Positions 8,169 to 16,028 of a stretch of 44,717 bases of DNA are shown piece by piece (position 1 is the first letter of the stretch; each line of letters begins with the position of its first letter). The translations under genes were made by a program, and so were the position numbers. Origin of the DNA: an uncultured Archangium sp. (GTDB lineage: Bacteria > Myxococcota > Myxococcia > Myxococcales > Myxococcaceae); the NCBI GenBank assembly GCA_903905455.1, contig CAIVGN010000125.1, positions 1 through 44,717 on the forward strand, given 5' to 3'. Below the pieces are notes generated by a model, which saw only the letters and a list, made by a program, of their open reading frames with translations, searched no databases and had not been told where the DNA came from.

Positions 8169-8209
8169 GCCCCTCACCCCGGCCCTCTCCCCGCTTCGCA
8201 GGGCGAGGG
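8169..8209. repeat. GC-rich REP-type palindrome, copy 1
   Basis: The segment CCCCTCACCCCGGCCCTCTC leads into a stem with GGGCGAGGGAGAG across a TTCGCA loop. The reverse complement of 40212-40249 matches it closely (CCCCTCACCCTG, CCTCTCCCCGC and GGGCGAGGG are shared). It resembles the CCCTCACCC/CCTCTCCC repeats scattered between genes in many high-GC proteobacterial and myxobacterial genomes. It lies between sixA and the CHAD gene. Confidence 0.7.
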
Positions 8210-8260
8210 AGAGCGGAAGATCACCGCGCCGACGCCCGCCCCGGCGTATGGTGCCCGCCG

Positions 8261-8845
8261 ATGGCACGCATTCACGCGACGAAGTGGCTCCAGAAGCTCG
8301 ACGAAGCGCGCGCCCAGGCGCTCGCCGGCACCCCCGATGGCATCCACGACGTGCGCGTGGCGACCCGCAAGCTCCGCGCCTGGCTCTCGCTGAGCGGCCA
8401 CCCCGAGCCCCTCATCGAGGAGCTCCGGTGGCTGGGCCATCAGCTCAGCGCCCTGCGCGACCTCGACGTGCTCGACGAGACGCTCACCGACGACGCCCGC
8501 CGCCGCCTGCGCCCGCCGGCCATCGACCAGGCCCACGCCGCCCTCAACTCCGAGCGCTGGCGCATCCTCCGGGCCGCCCTCGACGCCACCCGCGCCCCCC
8601 GCATCCACGACGCCAAGCGCGAGCTGCGCCGCATCGAGCGCGAGGTCATGGGCCTCAAGCTGACCCTCGACCCGGCCTCCATCCACGCCCGCCGCCGCGG
8701 CCTGCGGCACCTGCGCTACGCCCGCCGCTGGCTCGACCTCCGCTCGCCGGAGTTCAAGGCCGAACAGGTGGCCCTGAGCGCCCTGTGCGACCTCTTCGCC
8801 CTCGAGCGCTTCGCCGCCGCCCACGACCCGGCCAGCGCGCCCTGA
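8261..8845 (+). CDS. CHAD domain protein
   Basis: 194 residues from the ATG at 8261. The conserved histidine, arginine and lysine face of CHAD is clear in GIHDVRVATRKLRAWL (H29, R32, R36, K37), followed by LGHQLSALRDLDVL and a second set in IHARRRGLRHLRYARRWLDL. CHAD is an all-helical domain that binds inorganic polyphosphate through these basic residues. At 194 residues it is shorter than the usual 220-300, so the last helices may be trimmed. It probably works with the upstream SixA; the REP palindrome lies between them. The C-terminus (AAAHDPASAP) is low-complexity. Confidence 0.9.
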   Translation: MARIHATKWLQKLDEARAQALAGTPDGIHDVRVATRKLRAWLSLSGHPEPLIEELRWLGHQLSALRDLDVLDETLTDDARRRLRPPAIDQAHAALNSERWRILRAALDATRAPRIHDAKRELRRIEREVMGLKLTLDPASIHARRRGLRHLRYARRWLDLRSPEFKAEQVALSALCDLFALERFAAAHDPASAP

Positions 8846-8852
8846 GCGGGCC

Positions 8853-9212
8853 TCAGGGCACCACGCCGGGACAGCTCACCGCCCCGTGCAACCGCCTGTC
8901 ATTCCAGCTCAAGGCATCGCCGACGAGCGCCGCCGGGCCCTCCCGGAGCTCGCCGTCGCTGACCGCCGTGAGGGTGCCGCCGTCGACACTCCAGCTGCCG
9001 GCTTCGGGGCGAACGAGCCCGCCGACCTCCGTGAGCCAGAAGCCCCCGTCGGCCGCGAAGGTGGCCACCACCTCGCTGTCGATGCCGAAGGCGCCCCACG
9101 TGCCCACCACGTCCCGGCCGAGGTCTCCCGTCGCCGCCACGCTGCGCGCCTTGCACGGAGCCCCGCACCCCAGCGCCAGCACCGTCCCCAAACACCCCAG
9201 AATTCTTCGCAT
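8853..9212 (-). CDS. Small putative lipoprotein
   Basis: 119 residues. The N-terminus MRRILGCLGTVLALGCGAPC is a lipoprotein signal with lipobox ALGC. The mature part is about 100 residues, beta-rich, with GTWGAFGIDSEVVATFAADG and GSWSVDGGTLTAVSDG. This pattern is typical of small lipocalin-like META or DUF-type lipoproteins in which a measured 'GTW...' strand is followed by 'L...D...G.L'. No specific family is claimed. It converges on the CHAD gene with a 7-bp gap and is divergent from fabF. Confidence 0.7.
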   Translation of the reverse strand: MRRILGCLGTVLALGCGAPCKARSVAATGDLGRDVVGTWGAFGIDSEVVATFAADGGFWLTEVGGLVRPEAGSWSVDGGTLTAVSDGELREGPAALVGDALSWNDRRLHGAVSCPGVVP

Positions 9213-9356
9213 CCGCCCACTTTGTCACGAACGCTGACACCCATCAGCGGTCCCGCATGAACTGCACCACCTGAAGACGGGTATCTGGGCTCAACCAGTG
9301 GTACTCGACCCGCGCGCCAATCGAGGCGCGGAAAATCGCAGCAAGAGGAGCGTGTC

Positions 9357-10613
9357 ATGAGGCGTGTCGTCGTTACCGGAATGGGCCTCGTCACACCGCT
9401 GGGCGTCGGCGTCGAGCACGTGTGGAAGCAGTTGCTCGAAGGCAAGAGCGGCATCCGCAACATCACCAGCGTGGACGTCAGCGACCTCCCCTCGAAGATC
9501 GCGGGCCAGGTGCCCCAGGGCAAGGGCCCCGGCGAGTTCGACCTCGAGACGTACTTCGACGTGCAGGAGCGCCGCCGCCTCGAGCCCTTCCTCCACTACG
9601 CCATCGCCGCGGCCACCGAGGCCGTGAAGGACGCCGGCTGGGACAGCCCCTCGGAGCTCGAGCGGGAGCGCACCGGCGTGCTGCTGGGCTCGGGCGTGGG
9701 CGGCATCGAAGGCATCGCCGACACCGCGATCACCCTCAAGGAAAAGGGCCCCCGCCGCGTCTCGCCCTTCTTCATTCCCATGGTGCTGATCAACCAGGCC
9801 TCGGGCCTGGTCTCGATGCGCTTTGGCTACCGGGGCCCCTGCCACGCGGTGGTCACCGCCTGCGCCACCGGGGCCAACGCCATCGGCGACTCGGCGCGGC
9901 TCATCCAGTACGGCGACGCCGACGTGATGATCGCCGGCGGCACCGAGGCCGCCACCGGCCGCATCGCGCTCGCGGGCTTCGCGGCCATGCGCGCCCTGTC
10001 CACCGGCTTCAACGAGCGCCCCACCGAGGCCTCGCGCCCGTGGGACAAGGACCGCGACGGCTTCGTGCTCGGCGAAGGGTCCGGCGTGGTGGTGCTCGAG
10101 GAGCGGGAACACGCGCTCGCCCGCGGCGCCCGCATCTACGCGGAGATCACCGGCTACGGCATCTCCGGCGACGCCTACCACCTGAGCTCCCCGGAGCCCG
10201 AGGGCGCCGGCGCCCAGCGCGCCATGAAGACCGCGCTCGGCCACGCCAAGCTGCGCGCGGACCAGCTCGGCTACATCAACGCCCACGCCACCTCGACGCC
10301 CGTCGGTGACCCCGTGGAGCTGCGCGCCCTGCGCCACCTGCTGGGCGACGCGGTGGGCAAGACCTCCATCTCGTCCACCAAGTCGAGCATCGGCCACCTC
10401 CTGGGCGCGGCCGGCGCGGTGGAAGCCATCTTCACCGTGCTCGCCCTGCGCGACCAGGTTGCCCCGGCCACGCTCAACCTCGCCAACCCCGAGGGCGGCG
10501 AGGGTCTCGACCTCGTGCCGCTGACCCCCAAGCAGCGCCGCATCGACCACGCGCTCTCCAACTCCTTCGGCTTCGGTGGGACCAACGCGGCACTGGTGAT
10601 GAGCCGCGCCTGA
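9357..10613 (+). CDS. fabF: 3-oxoacyl-ACP synthase II
   Basis: 418 residues, the usual FabF length, with AGAGGAG upstream of the ATG. It is a thiolase-fold condensing enzyme of type II fatty acid synthesis that joins malonyl-ACP to an acyl chain. The catalytic triad is complete: C169 in VVTACATGANAIGD, H310 in NAHATSTPVGDPVE and H347 in KSSIGHLLGAAGA, with K342 in the same segment. The start MRRVVVTGMGLVTPLG and the end NSFGFGGTNAALV are textbook. No acpP, fabG or other fab genes are adjacent, so this is a solitary copy that could serve housekeeping or a secondary lipid pathway. It is followed by kinase relic DNA. Confidence 0.97.
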   Translation: MRRVVVTGMGLVTPLGVGVEHVWKQLLEGKSGIRNITSVDVSDLPSKIAGQVPQGKGPGEFDLETYFDVQERRRLEPFLHYAIAAATEAVKDAGWDSPSELERERTGVLLGSGVGGIEGIADTAITLKEKGPRRVSPFFIPMVLINQASGLVSMRFGYRGPCHAVVTACATGANAIGDSARLIQYGDADVMIAGGTEAATGRIALAGFAAMRALSTGFNERPTEASRPWDKDRDGFVLGEGSGVVVLEEREHALARGARIYAEITGYGISGDAYHLSSPEPEGAGAQRAMKTALGHAKLRADQLGYINAHATSTPVGDPVELRALRHLLGDAVGKTSISSTKSSIGHLLGAAGAVEAIFTVLALRDQVAPATLNLANPEGGEGLDLVPLTPKQRRIDHALSNSFGFGGTNAALVMSRA

Positions 10614-10647
10614 CGGGCGCTCATCCCCGTCGACTTCAGATCAGCTC

Positions 10648-10774
10648 GAGCGCACCTACGACCCCTTTTCTCCACCAAGAGCAAGGGCTGCTGCGCTGCG
10701 AATCGAAGGTCGGCGTGGGCACCACCTTCGACGTCTACCTGCCCATGGGCGCGTCGCCGAAGAGCACCTCGTAG
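10648..10774 (+). pseudogene. Histidine kinase C-terminal relic
   Basis: The forward strand encodes, across at least one frame change, the last motifs of a HATPase domain. ERTYDPF at 10648-10668 continues one base out of frame as FSTKSKG (10668-10688), the usual xDPFFSTKxxG F-box. Then the frame CESKVGVGTTFDVYLP (10697-10744) matches the terminal G2/GTTF-x-x-YLP strand. The stretch that should lie between them (GxGLGLxxxHGIVxxHGG) is missing. It ends at TAG 10772-10774. The order is right for one kinase 3' end with an internal deletion. It overlaps the end of the converging thioredoxin-like gene. Confidence 0.7.
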
Positions 10775-11100
10775 GGCCGCTCGATGCTCTGGGCCACGGC
10801 GTCGAGCGAAAACGACCGCGTGAAGCGGGCGCTCTCCTTGCCCCCGAACCAGGTGATGACCGTGGGGAACACGAAGACCCCCAGCTGGGCAAAGAGCTCC
10901 GGCGAGTCGCTCTGCGAGACCACGGTGTGCCGCACCGCGGGGAAGCGCTGGTGGAGCATCGCCTCCAGCTTCGGCGCGACCGCCTCGCCCACGTGACACG
11001 ACGACTCGGTGAAGAGCACCACCAGGCCCGGCGCCTCGACGATGAGGTCCTCGAGCAGGTCCTTCACCGCCTCGTGACTCGACAGCTGGAGCTGGCTCAT
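10735..11100 (-). CDS. Thioredoxin-like protein with a single active-site cysteine
   Basis: 121 residues from the ATG at 11098-11100 (MSQLQLSSHEAV). The thioredoxin fold is visible: LVVLFTESSCHVGEAVAPKLEAML, then VVSQSDSPELFAQLGVFVFPTVITWFGGKE with the cis-proline after VF. Where thioredoxins have CxxC there is S-S-C-H-V-G-E, so only one cysteine remains and classical disulfide reduction is unlikely. It may act as a monothiol or chaperone-like member. The last residues (FGDAPMGR) are encoded within DNA that, on the other strand, is the histidine-kinase relic, so the natural C-terminus may have been replaced. Confidence 0.8.
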   Translation of the reverse strand: MSQLQLSSHEAVKDLLEDLIVEAPGLVVLFTESSCHVGEAVAPKLEAMLHQRFPAVRHTVVSQSDSPELFAQLGVFVFPTVITWFGGKESARFTRSFSLDAVAQSIERPYEVLFGDAPMGR

Positions 11101-11217
11101 GCGCTTTCGAGCGCGGGGGTGGGACCGAGGGTTCGCGGTGCGGTGTACGGCGCGCGGCAAAAGTGATCACTCCGGCCCGCACATGAATGCCGCGAAAGGG
11201 AGGCACCACGTACGAGC

Positions 11218-11844
11218 ATGTCCCTCCCGTTGCTGCTGGTGCTCGCCTCGCTGATCACCGAACCGCCGCCGCCCCCTCCGCCGATGGTGAGCGCCACGCC
11301 GGAGACCCCCACGAGCGACGGCCCGCGGTGGCAGGTGACCGCGCTGGCCACCGCGAACGTGCCCCTGGCGCTGACGGGCAGCGACTTCCTGCTGGGGCTG
11401 CGCGGGGAGGTCGACGTGTGGCGCATCAGCGCGCTGCTCACCTTCGACCGCACGGGCACCACGCCGCTGACCATCGCCGAGACCCGCCACTGGACCGGGC
11501 TGCTGGGCTCCTCGCTGGTGCTCAACAAGTACGCGCGGGTGCGGGCCCTGGGCGGGGTCAGCGCGCTGTCCACCGACACCACCTCCCAGTTCGGGCCCTC
11601 GCTGGGCACCACGGCGCGGATCGGCTGGTCGTTCCTCGCGGCCGAGGCCGGGGTGGTCTTCACGCCCTTCGGCTTTCGCCAGCTCGACGCGCGGGTCGAG
11701 GCGGTGCTCAAGGGCGGGGTGTTCGAGCTCCACGCGGGCTACCGGGCGCGCTTCGTCGACGCCTCGGCCACCGGCACCCTCGCCACGCTCTTGGGTTCCG
11801 CGCCGGTCGCGGGGCCGTCCATTGCCCTGGGGGTGTCGTTCTGA
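11218..11844 (+). CDS. Secreted protein, likely small outer-membrane beta-barrel
   Basis: 208 residues from the ATG at 11218. The N-terminus MSLPLLLVLASLITE is a plausible signal peptide, followed by a Pro-rich stretch (PPPPPPP). The rest alternates short hydrophobic strands and turns (ADVWRIS-like, LLGSSLVLNKYARVRALGG, AEAGVVFTPFGFRQLDARVEA) and ends in the aromatic residue F (ALGVSF), as outer-membrane barrels often do. No family is recognised. Its stop and that of the converging gene are back to back in one TGATCA. Confidence 0.65.
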   Translation: MSLPLLLVLASLITEPPPPPPPMVSATPETPTSDGPRWQVTALATANVPLALTGSDFLLGLRGEVDVWRISALLTFDRTGTTPLTIAETRHWTGLLGSSLVLNKYARVRALGGVSALSTDTTSQFGPSLGTTARIGWSFLAAEAGVVFTPFGFRQLDARVEAVLKGGVFELHAGYRARFVDASATGTLATLLGSAPVAGPSIALGVSF

Positions 11845-12960
11845 TCAGCGCGTCAGCGCCTTCAACTCGTCGAGCCGCGTCTGCTCGTCATCGGGAATGA
11901 AGGTGCCCGCCGAGCCGGTGTACCCAAGGGTCACGCGCTCGGCCAACCGCTCGTAGCAACGCTTCGCCAGCGGGGACCTGGGGTTCTCGCGCACGCAGGC
12001 CTCGTAATAGAGCTCGTCCACGTCCCACCACAGGGGCGAGCGCAGCCCACCGGCACAGGTGCCGAGCAGGAACAGCGCCTCCCCGCGCGTCTTGAGCTTG
12101 GGGTTCTTCGCCAGCGCGAGGTTCAAGTACCCCGAGGCGCGCAGCCACAGCACGTCCTTGCGGTCGTCACCGAACAGCGAGCCCCCGTTGGCCTTCGTCA
12201 CCAGCGCCTGGGCCTTGGCGAAGAGCACCTCGGGCTTCGCGCGCTGGGCGTCGAACTTCTCTGCTCGCCAGTCGGCGACGTCGCGCTTCCAGGTGGGCAC
12301 GTGGCTGCGGAAGAACTTCGGGAGGTCTTCCCGCGCCCCGACGCGGTCCAGCAGCGCCGCCGTGGCCACCGGGTCGTCCTTCACGCGCACCAGCAGGGTC
12401 AGCGAGTCTTGCAGCGCCCGCGAGAAGGCGGCGAAGTCGGTGAGCTTCGCGTCGAGCACCTTGCCGTACTCCACCAGCGCCGCGTCGAACTGCCGCGTGG
12501 AGACGAGCACCGTGGCGCGCTCCACGCCGGTCAGGCCCAGCGCGTCGAGGCGCTCGAAGCCGATGGCGAAGCCGCCGCTGGCCCGCTCGCGCGCGTGGCA
12601 GGTGACGCACAGGCTCATCAGGGTGCGCACCCGGGTGCCGACGGAGCCGGGCTCGTGGGCGTCGAAGCGGCGCTGGGTCTCGGCGGCGTAGCGCCCGAGG
12701 AGCGACGAGAGGGCCGCGGTGGCGGGCTCCTGCGCCTGCGCGTCGGCGGGGAAGGCGTGGGCGAGGTCCTTGAGGCGCCCGAGGTCTTCGGAGATGCGCG
12801 GGGCCTGCGCGGGGTCGGTCAACGCGCTCGGCTTCGCGGCCGCCTCCTGCAAGCGCACCAGCGCGGCGAAGGCCTCGCGCATGGACGACTTCGTGTCCAA
12901 CGTCGCCGGGCCCGCGTCAGCCGCGCCCAGCACCACCACCGTCAGGACCGAGAGGAGCAT
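11845..12960 (-). CDS. Periplasmic protein with one c-type haem motif
   Basis: 371 residues from the ATG at 12958-12960; a GTG at 12963 is possible, but the TGATG junction with the upstream gene favours the ATG. The signal peptide is MLLSVLTVVVLGAADA. One haem-binding CVTCH lies near residue 118 (MSLCVTCHARER), after a four-helix-like region, which suits a cytochrome c'/562-type bundle with haem at the C-terminal end. Residues 150-370 are helical and repeat-like, including AFFLLGTCAGGLRSP-like text and YYEACVRENPRSPLAKRCYERL, reminiscent of TPR units. The electron partner is unknown. It is translationally coupled to the membrane protein upstream (one-base overlap). Confidence 0.75.
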   Translation of the reverse strand: MLLSVLTVVVLGAADAGPATLDTKSSMREAFAALVRLQEAAAKPSALTDPAQAPRISEDLGRLKDLAHAFPADAQAQEPATAALSSLLGRYAAETQRRFDAHEPGSVGTRVRTLMSLCVTCHARERASGGFAIGFERLDALGLTGVERATVLVSTRQFDAALVEYGKVLDAKLTDFAAFSRALQDSLTLLVRVKDDPVATAALLDRVGAREDLPKFFRSHVPTWKRDVADWRAEKFDAQRAKPEVLFAKAQALVTKANGGSLFGDDRKDVLWLRASGYLNLALAKNPKLKTRGEALFLLGTCAGGLRSPLWWDVDELYYEACVRENPRSPLAKRCYERLAERVTLGYTGSAGTFIPDDEQTRLDELKALTR

Positions 12961-13415
12961 CACCGGGCACTCAAGACCGGCAACAGCGGTCGCGCGAGAT
13001 CACGGGCGGCATCGAGGTGCTCCATGCGGCTGGTGCGGCCTCCGTCATCGGCGAGCCAGGTGCGGGCCGCGGCGATGAACGGGGTGAACTGGGGCTCCTC
13101 TTCGATGAGGAACAGCAGGCGCTTGAGCGAGACCTCGTCTTCTTCGTCGAGCGCCTCTTCGAGGGCGACGGCGACGGCCTTGCCCGCGCCCGGGGTCTTC
13201 AGGCGCCAGGCCTCGAGGGCCGCGCTGACGTCGGCCTCTTCACGGCGGCGCTGGGCCCGGAAGAAGAGCGTGAAGGAGAGGGGCACGATGGCCAGCGCCC
13301 AGAAGAGCAAGGCGCTGAGCTTGGCCACCGTGGAGCCGGGAAACACGGCCGCCGCCAGGATCACCAACACGCCCGCCGTCGAGGCAAACCAGAGTCCGAG
13401 AAGTACCCGTCGCAT
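12960..13415 (-). CDS. Small membrane protein with two N-terminal TM helices
   Basis: 151 residues from the ATG at 13413-13415. Two hydrophobic helices lie at 5-25 (LLGLWFASTAGVLVILAAAV) and 33-52 (KLSALLFWALAIVPLSFTLF). A basic stop (RAQRRR) and an acidic, helical cytoplasmic part follow (about 55-151; EEALDEEDEVSLKRLLFLIE). No family recognised. Its TGA overlaps the ATG of the haem protein gene by one base, so the two products are probably made together; a membrane helper or anchor for the haem protein is possible. Confidence 0.7.
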   Translation of the reverse strand: MRRVLLGLWFASTAGVLVILAAAVFPGSTVAKLSALLFWALAIVPLSFTLFFRAQRRREEADVSAALEAWRLKTPGAGKAVAVALEEALDEEDEVSLKRLLFLIEEEPQFTPFIAAARTWLADDGGRTSRMEHLDAARDLARPLLPVLSAR

Positions 13416-13541
13416 GGCTCCCCCTCGGAGCAAGGCGCACGCCATGTCGTCTCGTAGGGAAACCCTGCCCCGCTGCGCAATTGTTGCGGCGGCGAGGTGG
13501 CTTCTGCGTGCGCGCCTCCCCGGAAAGATAGAGTGGCCGCG

Positions 13542-15044
13542 ATGAGGCTCCTGCCGTGGCTCGTGGTGCTGGGGTTGGCGTGCGCACCCGCGGCGGAGGA
13601 GCCGGGCCCCTCGGTCGTGCAGCAGGCGGTGTTGCCGCCGCTGGACCCGAACCCGGCGGCGACTGGAAACAACGGCGACGAGCTGGGCACCTCGCTGGCG
13701 GCGTGCCCGTCGGCGATTCCCCCGGTGATGGTCGCCGGGGCCCTGGGTCTCTCGGGTGCGTGGAAGTCGACGACGGGGTCGATGCTGCGCGCGGCCGACG
13801 CGGGCTTCGGCGCGGTGGTGGCCTGCGAAGGGGCCGATGGCGTGGTGGTCGGCGGCCCGGGCGGGCTGCTGCGCTTCAATGGCACGGCGTGGATCACCAT
13901 CGACACCGGGCACCCCTACACCGCGGTGGCCTCAGGCCCGGGCGTGCCGACCATCGGAGCGGGCGGGAGCACCACCTTCGCGTTCTCGACCCCCATGGCC
14001 GTCAGCTTCAAGAACATCGCCGGGGCGAGCGACGTGCGCGCGCTGTCGTGGCTGTCCGGGTCGGCCTTCGCGGTGGGCAGCGTGGGGAATGGCGCGGTGC
14101 TGATCTACGACTGGGACGGCGGTTTTCCGACGGCCCGGCAGACGATCTCCGGGGGTTCGGCGGTGGGGTTCGGTCGCGCCCTGGCGTTCGGTGACGTGAC
14201 GCCGGCGAACCCGGGCCGGGAGCTGATCATCGGCGCCGAGGGACAGGTGTTCATCTACTCGCTGGGCGGCACGCACTTGAACACGCTGACCGGGACGCCG
14301 ACCTTCGGCACCTCGCTGGCCATCGAGCCGAGTGTGTTCCCCCAGCTCGACGCGCTGTGGGTGGGAGAGCCCGGGGCGAACACCGTGCACCGCTTCATCG
14401 GAGACGCCGGGGAGCCGCTGCCCTTCGCCGGGGTCGGGCCGGTCTCCTTCGGACAGTCGCTGGCGATCTCCGGGGGCGGGCAACTGTCCATTGGTGCACC
14501 CGGGTATCCCGACGCGCAGAAGAAGGGCGCAGTCTTCACCTACACCCCCGCACGCAGCACGCTGGTGGCCCAGGTGCAGGTGTGCGGGACCCAGAACAGC
14601 GCCTGCCCGAACATCAACTGCACCGCCTCGACGTGCCTGGGCGGCGTGGCGTGCGTGGCGCCCCTGGTGCTGGATCCCTGCCCCGCCGGCATGCAGTGCA
14701 TGGGCAACGTCTGCAAGGTGGTCGCCATTGGGGTCGATGCGGGCATGCAGGTCGATGCGGGGGAGATCATCGACGCTGGTGTGAGCACCGACGCGGGTGT
14801 GAGCATCGACGCGGGTGTGAGCATCGACGCGGGTGTGACCATCGACGCGGGTGTGAGCATCGACGCGGGCTTGATCACCGACGCGGGTGTGAGTACCGAT
14901 GCCGGCCTCCCGCCCGGTGATGCAGGGGGCGAACCGGAGCGCATCCAGTTCACCTCCTGCGGTTGCTCCGGGGGCGCCGCGGTGCCGACGTTGATGCTGG
15001 GCCTGCTACTCACGCGACGCTGGCGTCGCCGCAGCCACGACTGA
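13542..15044 (+). CDS. Surface lipoprotein with FG-GAP-like repeats, DAG repeats and MYXO-CTERM
   Basis: 500 residues from the ATG at 13542 (MRLLPWLVVLGLACAP), a lipoprotein signal with lipobox GLAC. Residues 40-340 hold repeated beta-blades of the FG-GAP/integrin-like type (GFGRALAFGDVTPANPGREL, FGQSLAISGGGQLSIGAPGYP), which form a beta-propeller. A Cys-rich stretch follows (CGTQNSACPNINCTASTC). Then comes a run of (I/S)DAGVS hexapeptides and the tail CGCSGGAAVPTLMLGLLLTRRWRRRS, which has the MYXO-CTERM pattern: cysteine motif, hydrophobic helix, arginines. Such tails are known sorting signals cut by myxosortase-like proteases. It is probably displayed on the outer surface. The DAG repeats act as a flexible stalk. 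Confidence 0.88.
   Translation: MRLLPWLVVLGLACAPAAEEPGPSVVQQAVLPPLDPNPAATGNNGDELGTSLAACPSAIPPVMVAGALGLSGAWKSTTGSMLRAADAGFGAVVACEGADGVVVGGPGGLLRFNGTAWITIDTGHPYTAVASGPGVPTIGAGGSTTFAFSTPMAVSFKNIAGASDVRALSWLSGSAFAVGSVGNGAVLIYDWDGGFPTARQTISGGSAVGFGRALAFGDVTPANPGRELIIGAEGQVFIYSLGGTHLNTLTGTPTFGTSLAIEPSVFPQLDALWVGEPGANTVHRFIGDAGEPLPFAGVGPVSFGQSLAISGGGQLSIGAPGYPDAQKKGAVFTYTPARSTLVAQVQVCGTQNSACPNINCTASTCLGGVACVAPLVLDPCPAGMQCMGNVCKVVAIGVDAGMQVDAGEIIDAGVSTDAGVSIDAGVSIDAGVTIDAGVSIDAGLITDAGVSTDAGLPPGDAGGEPERIQFTSCGCSGGAAVPTLMLGLLLTRRWRRRSHD
14772..14906 (+). repeat. 18-bp tandem repeat coding DAGVS(I/T)
   Basis: About seven and a half units of GACGCGGGTGTGAGCATC lie in frame in the lipoprotein gene, with single-base variants (GACCATC, GAGCACC). 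The run is long enough for slippage, so unit number may vary between strains. Confidence 0.85.
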
Positions 15045-15076
15045 GTTAGCGAACGAGGCGAAAGACGAGGCCTCAG

Positions 15077-15406
15077 ATGAAGAGCAAGAGTGAAGCGAAG
15101 CTGAGCAGCGGAAACGTATTCAAGGATCTCGAGATCGCGTCCCCGGAGGAGGCACTCGCGAAGGCAAAGTTGACGTCCCGAATCGCGGAGATCATCGCCA
15201 GCAAGGGATTGACCCAGGCCGCCGCGGCAAGACTCCTCCGCATCGATCAACCGAAGCACTCGGCCCTGCTCCGCGGGCGCCTCTCCGGATTCTCAACGGA
15301 GCGCTTGATGCGGTTTCTGACGGTGCTCGGCAGCGACGTGCGGATCGTGATTCACCACCGCCCGCGCGCGCGTGGCCCAGGACACCTCGCGGTCATCGCC
15401 GGCTGA
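15077..15406 (+). CDS. XRE-type helix-turn-helix protein, antitoxin-like
   Basis: 109 residues. A helix-turn-helix is clear at about 35-85: ARIAEIIASKGLTQAAAARLLRIDQPKHSALLRGRLSGFSTERLMRFL-type text, that is, KAKLTSRIAEIIASKGLTQ, AAAARLLRIDQPKHSALL and GRLSGFSTERLMRFL. It is the COG5606/HTH_37 type usually encoded just after a RelE/HigB-like toxin, with the TLG(S)DVRIVI end common in that group. No toxin gene lies on either side: upstream is the DAG lipoprotein, downstream a DUF6968-like gene after 136 bases without a gene. It may be a solitary antitoxin or a plain regulator. Confidence 0.85.
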   Translation: MKSKSEAKLSSGNVFKDLEIASPEEALAKAKLTSRIAEIIASKGLTQAAAARLLRIDQPKHSALLRGRLSGFSTERLMRFLTVLGSDVRIVIHHRPRARGPGHLAVIAG

Positions 15407-15542
15407 CGTTTCACGCTCGGGCATCGCGAGCGTGGGTGGCGCTGGCCTTCGCGCCCGCCACCACTGAAGACAGGAGCGCGACGTTTCCAACGAGTGGGCC
15501 CGGCTGCAGAGGCACAACTGAGGCCGTGGGGGGCATGAGCAA

Positions 15543-15998
15543 ATGAGGAAGACGACCGCGAAGAAGGCTGCAGCCACGATGAGGCCCGTCTCAGAGGAGC
15601 CCCTCATCTTTGGGCGGATCATCGCCGAACGGGAATACCGGGTCGGTCGGCAGAAGCTCCTCCTTCAAATTGGCACGCCCCACAGGGCGAGCTGGAAGAC
15701 CGATTTCTACTGCCCGTTTCGTTTCATTCGCGCGGGGAAGGCCGAGACCGACAGGACCTTCGGCCTGGACGCGGTCCAGGCGTTGATGCTCGCGTTCGAC
15801 CTGATCAAGGTCCTCCTCGAGACCACTTCGTCCACGGTCTCCTGGGCCGCCAGTGAGCGCCCGGGTGACGTCGGAATCTACAAGCGGCTGACGACCGGCC
15901 TCGGCATGGACTTCGACCGCGGCCTCGAGCGCCTCGTGGAAGACGCGGTTCTCCGGCGAAGTCGCGAGCTGCAGCGAAGGCCCCGCCCTGATTCCTGA
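15543..15998 (+). CDS. DUF6968-like protein
   Basis: 151 residues from the ATG at 15543. After a basic N-terminus (MRKTTAKKAAATMRP) comes a compact domain, about residues 22-95: RIIAEREYRVGRQKLLLQIGTP, TDFYCPFRF and the motif GLDAVQALMLAFDLIKVLLE. A Gly-x-Asp-Ala-x-Gln-Ala-Leu helix following a C-P-F strand resembles DUF6968. The C-terminal 50 residues are charged and helical. Cytoplasmic; function unknown. The name is from memory of the motif, hence moderate confidence. Confidence 0.6.
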   Translation: MRKTTAKKAAATMRPVSEEPLIFGRIIAEREYRVGRQKLLLQIGTPHRASWKTDFYCPFRFIRAGKAETDRTFGLDAVQALMLAFDLIKVLLETTSSTVSWAASERPGDVGIYKRLTTGLGMDFDRGLERLVEDAVLRRSRELQRRPRPDS

Positions 15999-16028
15999 CT
16001 TCCTTCCCAGTCGTGCGAGCGTGCCCCC

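Noticed and set aside
12301-13545. 414-codon forward frame over the haem protein and its coupled membrane gene
   Set aside because: It is antisense to a pair of overlapping genes with a signal peptide and CVTCH motif.
14772-14906. 18-bp tandem repeat considered as a CRISPR or iteron array
   Set aside because: It is in frame and codes DAGVSI within a MYXO-CTERM protein.
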